Positions 42,335 through 52,181 of a stretch of DNA of 64,000 nucleotides are shown here, one piece after another. The stretch is from Toxorhynchites rutilus septentrionalis (Eukaryota > Arthropoda > Insecta > Diptera > Culicidae). The stretch is taken from positions 79,401,935 to 79,465,934 of the forward strand of contig NC_073744.1 of assembly GCF_029784135.1 (NCBI RefSeq). Reading direction: 5' to 3'. How positions within the stretch are numbered: the first letter of the stretch is position 1; each line of letters opens with the position of its first letter. The notes beneath the pieces were generated by a model, which saw only the letters and a list, made by a program, of their open reading frames with translations, was not told where the DNA came from and did not search any database. The position numbers and the translations under genes are program-made.

Positions 42335-43680
42335 AATAATCTATATATATATAAAAATGGATTTCTGTCTGTCTGTCTGTCTGTCTGTCTGATTCTTATG
42401 GACTCGGAAACTATTGAACTGATCGACATGAAAATTGGTATGTAGGGGTTTTTGGGGTCGGGCAAGGTTCTTATGATATTTCCAGACCCCCCCCCCCTCT
42501 CTATTCTGTCATACAAATAAAATACAAATTTCTTCATTACTCGAGAGTTAAATAAGCAAACGAAACCAAATTTGGCATATGGAGGTTTAAGGGTGCAATA
42601 AATGTTTTTACGGTGGTTAGACACTCCACCCCCTCTTTAAGGGGGGCCGCCATACAAATGAAACACAAATTTCTGCATAACTCGAGAATTAATCAAGCCA
42701 TACAAATTAAACACAACTTTCTACATTACTCGGAAATTAATCAGGCAAATGAAACGAAATTTGGCATGTGGAGGTTTTAGGGTGCAATAAATGATTCTAT
42801 GGTAGTTAGACTCTCCACCCCGCTCTCCAAGGGGGGGCTGCCATACAAATGGAATACAAATTTCTGCGTTACTCAAGAATTAATCAAGCAAATGAAACCA
42901 AATTTGGCATGTGAAGGTTCTAGGGTGCAATAAATTATCCTACAGTGGTTAGACTCTCCACCCCCTCTCTACGGGGGGCTACTGTACAAATGAAACACAA
43001 ATTTCTGCATTACTCGAGAAATAATCAAGCAAATGAAACCAAATTAGGCATATGGAGGTTATAGGGTGCAATAAATGTTCTTATGGTGGTTAAAGTCTCC
43101 ACTCCCTCTTTAAGGGGGAGATGCCATACAAATGAAAGACATATTTCAGCATAATTCGAAAACTAATCAAGCAATTTGTCGAAGGTTTTTTGTCGAAGGT
43201 TTTAGGGGACACGAAACGTTTCCATGACGAATAGACACCCCTCTCTCTGAGGGGGTGGGGAGGGCTGCCATACAAATGAAACATACATTTTTGCATAATT
43301 CAAGAACTAATCATGCAAACTGAACCACATTTGGCATTTGTCTGGCACAAATTACACGGGGCGTCTTTATTCTATCATATTTTCTGTATAAAACATTTAT
43401 TCCATGTAACGGAGAAACATGTTATTTGCAATTGGTTGAAAAATCTTGAACCAGAATTGTATCTGAAAATAATCTGATATTACAATGATGAGTTTTGCAA
43501 CAAATACTAGGAATTTTATAGTAAAAGGTAAATTCAACGGGGTTGATAAGAAGAGCAATCAATCAACAGTTCTGTGATTGGACTCATGAACTTGCTCATA
43601 GTAAGAAAACGTGAATGTTTGAAGGTATTGATAACAAAAAACAAATGTTGGGCGGGACGAAGTTTGCCGAGTCAGCTAGT
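42335..43680. mobile_element. Tandem-repeat element starting at (CTGT)n and ending CTAG
   Basis: It begins AAAATGGATTTCTGTCTGTC with a (CTGT)n run at 42364-42391, followed by GACTCGGAAACTATTGAACT. Then come about six units of 140-160 bp containing CATACAAATGAAACACAAAT, AATTAATCAAGCAAA, TTTGGCATGTGGAGG, GGGTGCAATAAAT and CTCCACCCCCTCT. The end is GGGCGGGACGAAGTTTGCCG then AGTCAGCTAG|T. A CTAG end followed by T fits a Helitron-type 3' end, but no 5' TC rule or hairpin could be confirmed. No protein. Confidence 0.6.
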
Positions 43681-44248
43681 CGACATATAATATTGAAGTC
43701 AATGAGCTAGTATTTTTTGAAAAAAAAAATTGAAAAAATTGGATTCATGTCGCATATATCTAGTCTAGCAGCATAGGAATATTGAACGAAGACTGAAAAG
43801 AAGTTAAATTTGGAAAATTATAACTCAAAAACGAAATATGTTGTGTTAAAAAAAACTAGGAAAATCTATACAATCAATAATTATAAAAACATAGATCCAA
43901 ATTATCACAAATATTATATTTTTTTCAAAGAAGACTAGATCATTGGCTTCAAGGTTTGGAATTTCGAAAAAAAAAATCATTTTTGGGAAAAAGGCGAAAA
44001 AATTTACTTTTCGGCCCACCCTGAAATGAAAATGGGCACTGCAAAATAAAAAAATACGGGTCGAATATTTTGCGATAAAGAACAAATCTACCACTTTTCA
44101 CGAAAATCTGACAACTACTATACCATTTGACATGGAATGGCTGTATATAAACACCGGTTATAAAGCTGTCGAAAAATTGGTCGGTAGTTGGATTTCGTCG
44201 AAAAAATCATGCCTATTCTTCACCGAAAAAAGAACAGATTTAACTGGC

Positions 44249-44511
44249 TTCTTGCATGACACTAACATTCCCAGTGGAACTTTTGCCTTCCCAACTTAAG
44301 TGATACTTGCGTCATTAGTACTTAGTTGAGATTTCTTTGCCGAATAACACGCCTTGAGTGTATCCTGGAGTGACAAGCTCTAGAATACGCGTGACCACAG
44401 TGCAAGTCGAAATAAATTTCTTTGATGAAAAATCCCCCGGCCAGAACGGGAATCGAACCCGATCCCCCGGCATGATAAAGTGGTACACTAACCACTCGGC
44501 CACGGGAGCAC
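44249..44511 (-). mobile_element. tRNA-derived SINE, family A, copy 3
   Basis: Between AGATTTAACTGGC (44236-44248) and AGTTTCAACTGGC (44512-44524), a 13 bp duplication with two differences. On the minus strand it has GTGCTCCCGTGGCCGAGTGG, the B box GGTTCGATTCC, and a body like the other copies. The TTC tail is only a few bases. The decayed duplication suggests that this is the oldest of the four copies. Confidence 0.9.
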
Positions 44512-44524
44512 AGTTTCAACTGGC

Positions 44525-45299
44525 ATACCTGGTAAATTTTCTCTAGCAACAAAATCGTTTGAATAAAGTTACTGCACCCTTGACGAGTTTTTCAAGTCTT
44601 TATGAAGTATTCATTCGACATGTGTTTACAATCATTGTTTTTCAAGGTACCATTTGCTCAAATGAAACATTCACCCGAATATAACGTTTACCCGAATGGA
44701 AAAGGAAAACTTCTGAAAAATCAGATTATGAGCTTTGTTCAATCTCCTGTTAATAAATAAGATAAATCCGATACAACAACATGTAATCATGTAATAAAAT
44801 TTTAAACCGAAGCGGGATACTTCGTTGATTTCTATACAGAAATTGATGTAGACACAAATATAATGTAATTCTTCAGGTGATTTTCACAAAAAAAAATCTA
44901 AAGCATAAAAGTCTAATAAATGTGAAGAGATTCAAGAACCAAAAATAAATATTCTATCATTTTTTCTCTTCTTTGAACATGAGCTGTTCTTTCACGTTCA
45001 TTCATTTCGTTTTGTAAACTGGATTTGCCCAACATAAATTCGATAAATCCAGAAAGTGATAACGCTAAAATAATCATTCTTCTAACATACAGTCAATCGC
45101 AAAATTTAGTGTACTCTTGCTACTTGACGACACATTCCTTTTATTTAGTACAAAATATGTTTAATACATTTATTCTTTTGATGCATTTCTTTTTCTTATT
45201 CAATGTACAAGCTGAAAAGTTAACAAAAACTGTGTTCAGCTATTCATAAAGTAAATTCAGTTGTTATACAAGTAATTTAACCTAACCTAAATACCAAAT
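44525..45299. other. No gene; part of an old repeat near 44630-44735
   Basis: CCGAATGGAAAAGGAAAACT followed by TCTGA at about 44694 is repeated at 47142-47166. The remainder is AT-rich and unassigned. Confidence 0.5.
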
Positions 45300-45396
45300 T
45301 GGAAAGTTTTTGCAGTTGAGTTATCAATTAAAGAAAAAGTTGATGAAGAGAAATCGATCAAATAACTTGCACCCCTTTCATTCTAAGCCCCACATC
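45300..45396. repeat. Right half of the 6981-7235 MITE family
   Basis: AAGTTTTTGCAGTTGAGTTA and GTTGATGAAGAGAAATCGAT, then the end complement of GGGGCTTAGAATGAAAGGGG, correspond to 7146-7233. The left half is absent. Confidence 0.8.
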
Positions 45397-47756
45397 CGGA
45401 TATACTTTTACGTATTTTAGCGGTATTATCGTTTTTTTTCGATAAGCCAAATTATGTCCGCTGTCAATTAACGTAATGTCCTTGTGCTGACAACTGTCAA
45501 AATGGTTCAAGCTCACTACAAAACAAGTTTTTTCATGTCGTTCTGCAATGAATCGTCAGCTATCATTTGAAGAGAACTGCAACAGAATCGTATCGAATGG
45601 TAACTCGTATGCTTTTCTTGAATTGCAGTGCGCCGCATTTAACCACGTTTAAAAGAGGTAATTGTGACCCTAGATACGAAGGGTGTGAGAAACATATGAA
45701 AAGTTCCAGAACGCTTGAGAGCAATTCAGAAGGTGAAAAAATGCAATTCCACATGAGCTGAACGAAAAACCGGTTACGAATAGCCGAAAAGCGAGGTACA
45801 AATGAGACTTATTTGTGTTTTGAATTATGACTAGTTAGAAAAAGTGCATTTATTTCGAGAATAATTAAGAAAATTGTTCTATACATATTTGCATACCTAG
45901 TATAGAGAAAAGTATATAAATTTACAAACACCCACCAATCCATCCCTGGAATTCTTCTTCGCTTGAACCTGTGGTGATCCATCGGTTGACCAGTTTGCCG
46001 GTATATATTATATGTTGATTCTTTGATTGACCCTATACTGCTTCTGATTTCATCAGACCAATCAACCATGCATCACAAGCGTAATCGCAAGTGGGCGGTT
46101 GATCGATTTCCACAAACGGAAGATTTATTCTACCCTCATTTCCATTAGTCCCATTTTTAGAAGGCAGAAAAAAGTTTACAACCAACAATCCCATTTGCTG
46201 TTTCGGATGTTATGAGCAACAAAACCGCAATGAATTAGCATCCCGTCTCGCACAAATCAACCAGGACTCACCGAACCAAACGACCTTTCCGGCCTGTTTC
46301 CACAGTTGTACTTTTTTGCTGCAGACTGTGTTTGGTCCGACCCGGTTATTCCAGACAGCGAAACCGCCACTGCCTGAGTTTATTATGCTATTATCGACCC
46401 ACTTTTGTGGCTCGCTGATTACATAGGCCACACGAATCCAATGCCACGCAAAGGTTGCAGTGGACAAACAATCAGGCCGAACAAATTCTGAAAAAAACTG
46501 TATCCGCGAATTGGTGATAATTAATTTCCAGTCTATTTATAGCTCTAACCTATTGGTGGGGTTATGTTGTTATTCTATATTTTGTGTTTTTTTTTTGGTG
46601 TTTCCTATCGAAGAAGAATGTAAAATAACAACTGGCTCTTCGATGTTGTTAAATTATTTGACATTTTTAGAAGACGATTGCATTTCCAAAATAATTCACA
46701 TTTCGTTTACATCCAAAAAATATAATATACTAGCTAACCCGGCAAACGTTGTTCTGCCATATAATTTATTCATAGATAATATTTTTATTGGTAAACATAA
46801 CGAATACATTTCAAGAGAGTTTGGATGTTATCGTTCAGATCTGTAAAATTGATCTTAATGATGATTTTCACTGCGAAACATAAATATGCGTACTTCTTTT
46901 TTTGAACTTCCCCTTTTTATTTTAAATATCCATTTTTTTTTCTAACCATCTCAAATATTTTCCGAAGTATTCTATCATTCTAATTTGGGTGAAGGCTTCT
47001 AGGGCTTCTAGCAGCCGAGCTACTTCAAAGTTTTTTTTTTGTTTTTAAACAAGCGAGTATATCCATACATACAAACTGAATGTCAAATTTCGTGGTATGG
47101 GTGCGTTCGTATTTCTTCGGATCATTTGACGTTTACTCGCTACCGAATGGAAAAGGAAAACTTCTGATGGCACACTCCCTGATATCCTGACAAACACTCG
47201 ATTTTTCCTGATTTTACTAACATGTTCCTGATTTTTACCGATTTTTGTAGTTTTTACTTCCTTAGAATAAAAATTATCCGTCATAAATACACTGGAAATG
47301 TTGAAATGAGAATTATTCCAACAGCTTACACGAAATAAGCTATTCGGTCCGCACTTCCATAATGCTTACTCTTTGTTCGATTATTATATATCTATTCCGA
47401 AGCGATTCGTGTTTCAGGAGGGAATATTGTCATCATTTATTAAACCTTGAAGCTAGCGTGAAAGAAAATACATTTTCAGATTAGAATGCCCGAATGTAGT
47501 TTCAAATCGTTATATCTTGAATTAAAATAATTATTTATTGTTTTTTTAATGTAGTTCTGACTACACATTTCTTGATATTACCAAAAATCTAGTCATTATA
47601 ATATAAAATTATTATACAGTTTTCTGTTCAATATTTTTCACATTTTTAAAACGAAAACGAGTTCCTCTATTACGTGGAATACATATTCGATGCGGAAAAA
47701 TAAAATTTTATTCATAATTCTTAGTTCGAAAGTGCGTTTATTCCACATGAATTATC
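45397..47756. other. No gene; unassigned, with a CTAGCTAACCCGGC element end
   Basis: At 46728-46765 ACTAGCTAACCCGGCAAACG then TTGTTCTGCC appears. This is the complement of the type of terminus seen at 43650-43680 (TTTGCCGAGTCAGCTAGT), so an element fragment starts here. A GACAAACACTCGATTTTTCC/CTGATTTTTACCGATTTTTG stretch (47166-47265) has a related partner near 48745-48790 (CTGATTTTTTTTTCATTTTT), as if these were the two parts of one element split by the 47757-48483 insertion. Minus-strand open frames at 45809-46069 and 46210-46467 have no domain and no splice context that I can support. Confidence 0.45.
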
Positions 47757-48483
47757 TGTTACGGCCCGAGTAACCAACAGAAAAAAAACACATCAATTCA
47801 TTGCACAACTCATTTATTGTACACAACTAAATAAACAAATACACTACAATCACAACACATTTTACACACAATACGGCACCTGAAAACAAATAGAAATTAG
47901 TCTATCTATTTAACATTAATATCTATTATCAATTACCTGTACATCGTCGACGGGATACCTAGAAAAAATCTGAAAGAACAAATTTTACTTTATTAGTACG
48001 AAAACATAACACACATAACACTTACCGCTATACAATGCTTATTGTTTATAGCGAACATTCGAGAAGGAACCCGACCAAAGAATCAATCGCAATTATAGGC
48101 TATTCAGATGACTATGGGACCAATCATATAAATAGGGCACGAAATTTTCAGAACGGAAATCAGTCGCAAACAAACCTTAGAACAGTATAGACCAACCAGC
48201 TTTGGCTATATTCATTCTCATCATTTCTCTACTCATCGGGTAGTCAGTCTATCCTCATCTCTACTACTCTGGAACTCTGCTCAGATACCTCTCTGGGCGG
48301 AGACAAAGAACGGCGCTGTAGACAGGATTCTCTACTCTACTCAACTCAACACTCTGGAACTCCGCTTAGAACCTATCTAGGCGGAGACAGTATCAAATAT
48401 GATCTTCGCTTCACAATGACAGAACACGGAACTCGATGCCGACTGCGACTTTTTTCTCGCTTATTTTTTTCAAGGATGACAGC
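47757..48483 (+). mobile_element. Probable solo LTR (BEL- or Gypsy-type), about 0.73 kb
   Basis: Starts TGTTACGGCCCGAGTAACCA, a usual type of LTR start. It contains a promoter-like arrangement, TATAAATA at 48127-48134 with a TCAGT initiator at 48160 (about 33 bases on), as insect LTRs do. TTATC precedes the start and recurs at 48484 after ...GATGACAGC, but this possible duplication is short and the TG...CA end is not clean. An internal direct repeat (48269-48306, 48351-48388) is present. No gag-pol is nearby, so it would be a solo LTR. Confidence 0.45.
48127..48164 (+). promoter_or_regulatory. Core promoter candidate: TATA box and initiator
   Basis: TATAAATAGGG (48127) is followed by ATCAGTCGC, with the A of TCAGT about 34 bases from the first T. 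This spacing is normal for an insect TATA/Inr Pol II promoter and supports reading the surrounding region as an LTR. Confidence 0.5.
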
Positions 48484-49400
48484 TTATCATACTTTGTCCC
48501 TACAAAGATCTTTCAAGGGGAAAAAAACTTCGTATCTATGAACAGCATAAAAAACCTTGAACAGTTTCGCCAAAAAAGCAAACATGTTCTGAGATGATAA
48601 AATTTATATGCTGCGAGAAAGATGACGAATGATTGTGGAATAAAACTGTGCATATAAAATTGAAATTAAAAACAAAAATGTTGCTTTTGTTTTCCTAAAA
48701 ATAAGCATGAACTTTCCGGACAATCCAGTATTAATCATCCTTATTGCTCCTGATTTTTTTTTCATTTTTACTGATTTTTGAAAATTTTAGTTTGCAACCC
48801 TGGTGGTAATCAATCTTTTTTCATAGGGCCACAAACTTGTGTGAGTCATGGTTTCGCGGGTCCCAAAAAAAATAGTCAAATAAAGAAGAGTGATGTCCAA
48901 GACGCGCCGCATTAACATTAACATGTACTGTTGATTGCTCGCTGTCTGGAGCACTGGAACTGGAATATTGAACTTCTTGTTTTTCAGTAGTTTTTCAGCA
49001 TCTCTTAGCAAAATACCATTTCTAACGCAAAACTAAACATCTCAGAAGACGCAGAACGGTAACAGAAAATCTGAACCAAATCTTTTGTGTTGTGGCGGCG
49101 GAGGCGAAAGCAATAACATCGAAACAAAATTTCACCTTCAGTTTTCCATCGAAGAACACAACTCTCAACGCTGAGAAATACCTCAAGTCATTTTAACCCG
49201 GGAAAAATAAATGGAATCACGAAAATTGAATGATCGATTGAAAAAAATCATAAATAAGTCATTCACGATTTACCAATAATTCAGCTAGCGACCGAACGGC
49301 AGCAAGGCTTTCCAAAAGTATTTCTCACGGTCGAGTTGTTCAGCTCAGTTTTTCAAAATCGTCTTTTTCAAGGCTGAGCGCGTGTAAACTGAGAAAGCTT
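48484..49400. repeat. Old dispersed repeat R3, copy 2 (about 48890-49240), plus flank
   Basis: The order TGTACTGTTGATTGCTCGCT, GCATCTCTTAGCAAAATA, GGCGAAAGCAATAACAT, TTCCATCGAAGAACACAACT, AACCCGGGAAAAATAA is the same as in 3080-3480, in the same orientation but diverged. No coding capacity. Confidence 0.65.
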
Positions 49401-50556
49401 AAAGCCTCTGTAATTAACAACATCAATTTCATCAATAAATTCAAGCACACTCCCGCATTCACAGAAGCTTTCTTCAGCCAAAAATAAATATAAGATGTAT
49501 TTTAGAATACATCAAAATTTCTAAAATAACTCCTAAGTCAAATTTTTTTGGAGCCCTGAAGACGACCGATGTGTTTGTGTTGTTTTGCAGCTTTCGCAGA
49601 CGCAGCTGAAGATGATTGATTCATGATTCACTCTTGTTCTCGCGAGAACAATACATGCATTGTGCGTGTCTGAGGCGAAAAATATGTTCACAGTAGCAAA
49701 ATAGAAACAGGGGTTGGCCAAGGCGAGCACAATATTTAGAGAACTTTCACTGGCACCCAACCATGATGGACTTTCTTCCTATACTTTATTTTCTATAAAT
49801 TTGAATACCTGATATTTATAGATTTTGTATTTTAAATGTTTTAAGCTATTGAAAGAAATGTTTTGGTCAAATGAGTTTCGAGCTATACTCATACACTTTT
49901 TATCTTTCAAATGAATTGATCTATATTCACGCTTTGCTCAATCGACAAAGAGGTATTGACGCTCAAAATGATGTACCCCAAACGGAACGCTATCGTAATT
50001 CTAGACATACACCCCCGTATAGATTCACATATGATGTGATGCAAAAATACAGAGGCACTTTTTGCCAGACGGCATGCAATTCGACGCGGTGCCTCCACCG
50101 AACAAAATTGCACGATATTGTGTGAAATCTGTCTTTCTTTCTTCCCTATAATCGAGCAAAACCGCTGTGTGTGATATATAGCTTTGAAATTCATCAATTC
50201 ATTTGCCTCTAGCCTTGAAAAGACCAATTTGGAAAACTAAACACTCGACCTCGAGAAAAGTTATTTTGAAAACCTCGACTAATGAATTGTGAATAATTGT
50301 AATTAAAAGTCGCAAATGATTTGTTAAAAAAAAGTGGAACAAATGTTCTTCCAATTTTATTCAGATCACCAAAATACGTTCAGTGCCAAAATAATTATTA
50401 ACGTTAAAACTATTTCATGAAAAACTGTTTTCTGATTTGACGCCCTTAGTTTTTTCATCCCTTTTGTTTATTTTAGGCTCATTAGCATTTTAGCTGTAAC
50501 AGAGCCGAATTCTAATTGTGTACATGTCACATGTTTATCATATCTATAATTAGCAC
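49401..50556. other. No gene; unassigned sequence
   Basis: No exon or element is recognised. Near 50180-50215 TTCATCAATTCATTTGCCTC then TAGCC resembles the spacer phrase seen in the minisatellite (about 1817). Confidence 0.45.
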
Positions 50557-50946
50557 ATTACACAGTCGCCATTTTTTCGGCGTTAGAGTATTCCCATCTA
50601 TACCATTGTTGGTACACATTTACACAGTAGCCATTTAGGCGTAAAAGTTTTCGTTCTGTTCTTCCTTTACCCAGTAAGACCGGACAGCGGAAACAGTTGA
50701 TTGATCATTGTTAAGTTATTTATAGAACAACAGCCCGATATTTCTTGCAGAGCAGAGCAGTTGTATGGAGTTGTATGGATGAATCGATCTTATTTCGACC
50801 GTGGATCGATCTCCATCGCTGATGGTTGTTGCGTGGACGTAGTTATTCTGTAACAACACAAAGAAGGTCAATGAGGGCCCTGAGTTTTGAACTCATGTTC
50901 GATCGCTTACCAGCGAACGCGCAAGCAATGTGGCTACGGAGACCCC
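50557..50946 (-). mobile_element. tRNA-derived SINE, family B, copy 2, with duplicated tail
   Basis: On the minus strand it starts GGGGGGTCTCCGTAGCCACA, then GCGCGTTCGCTGGTAAGCGA and GAGTTCAAAACTCAGGGCCC, the tRNA-like head with A and B boxes. It ends TTACGCCTAAATGGCTACTG then TGTAAATGTG near 50619. The tail phrase (TTACACAGT(A/C)GCCATTT and the next ~30 bases) is present twice, at 50619 and again at 50557-50600, as if the 3' end was duplicated. Copy 1 is at 5428-5733. Confidence 0.75.
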
Positions 50947-51651
50947 CCGAAGCCCTTAATGAAAGACGTGGTTTTTTGTCATAAAATAGATAATGATTCC
51001 ATATTCACACTTTCATTTATATATCTTCTTCTTTTTAATTCACTATCGTCACCATGATTAGCCCTAATAATCGGATTAAATGTATTTAGTAGATATTTAA
51101 TCTACTAATTCCACTTAACTAGACAACTAATGTGTGAATGAGTAATGTGTAATAATGTGTAATGTTACAAACACCGTTATTCTTATCTCATGTTTCCCAG
51201 ATGACTTCTCGTGATTATTACACATACTAAATGATGACGGGCCAGACGGACCAATCAGAAGAGCCCAGAGAGCCGCAGGTTGAGTACATGGTTTACATGA
51301 TTTCGGGACCAAGAGCTTTCTTGAAAGCTCAGCACTTTTTACATGTATATTTTACATATCCAAAAAATGGAGGTGATCTGGCGTAGTGGTAACATGCATA
51401 CCTCTCACATACTATTTTTGTGAGTAAATTCTCACGATTGACATGTCATGCAAACTGTGTACTATTTAGAAAGATTGTGTGGCAAAGTTACTTAACCCCT
51501 TGCTCAATTATTGATCTTCAATTGTATGGTATCGTTAGAAGCATTCCCAAGAACATCATACACTTCAAGCTATGTCATCATTTCACAACGAGACACCACT
51601 TCTAATGCAATGAACAGTCGAGCGCTGGCATGAAATTCGTCAATAGTAAAA
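50947..51651. other. No gene seen; host flank of the LINE
   Basis: Contains GGTGATCTGGCGTAGTGGTA (about 51371), which resembles a tRNA A-box region, but the B box is missing. It is most likely another eroded SINE. The last bases before the LINE (TTACATTCA, 51652-51660) form the left target duplication. Confidence 0.5.
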
Positions 51652-52181
51652 TTACATTCAGAACACGGAACTCGATGGTATTCGTTCGACAACTCGCAAG
51701 TAGATCGGACAAGTTTTCGAAACGATCCAACAAAGGTGTTTTTTCCACATTGAATTAGACTGTGATTTTTTTTCATCGGTTGCGCTTGCGAGTAGAGCGA
51801 AGCTCAAAGTGGTGCGCGACCGAGACGCTGAGGATACAATTCAGACAGATTCATCACACACGCCACACAGCAACGGCAAGTATAAATTTATTTTTCTTTT
51901 GTCCTCCTATCATTCCTTCTACCATCTGTGCTCGATTTACACCATTGTTCATCTGTGTGTTAACCAAATCGGCAAACGTTGGAATTAGGGGTGTCTATTT
52001 TTCCTTGGATTCATTACCGTTGAAATTTTATTGGAACTTTTTTTCATTTTATAATTTATATAAATAAAATAAATTGATATAAATATTATCCCCAGCATAA
52101 ACTTATAATATATTTTTTACTTATTCATTTTGATAATCATTATATTCTGTTCATATCGAACAGTTGGACGATTTTTCTGAT

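Larger units (their letters stand above)
40638..44143. mobile_element. Family P inverted-repeat element, 3.5 kb, filled with nested insertions
   Basis: Left end TA|CAGCTATTCCATGCCAAACC then GATATAGTGG, TCAGATTTTCGCGAAAAGTG. Right end is the complement: CCACTTTTCACGAAAATCTG, ACTATACCATTTGACATGGA then ATGGCTG|TA. About 110 bp of the ends pair, including GAACAAAT...GCGATAAAG and CCCATTTTCATTTCAGGGTG on the right. TA borders both sides. Inside are a Tc1 pseudogene, a MITE copy and a tandem-repeat element ending in CTAG. Without those the core would be about 1.2 kb, like the copy at 29671-30844. Confidence 0.75.

Noticed and set aside
42364..43320. CRISPR-like array of repeats
   Set aside because: Units are about 150 bp, diverged and without short regular spacers, in a eukaryotic context; this is a tandem-unit element.
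46210..46467. Minus-strand frame (85 codons, Trp-rich) as an exon
   Set aside because: No supporting acceptor or donor was identified and no domain is recognised; it may be chance.
51370..51400. tRNA gene (GGTGATCTGGCGTAGTGGTA looks like an A-box region)
   Set aside because: No B box or acceptor-stem pairing follows at the right distance; probably an eroded SINE.
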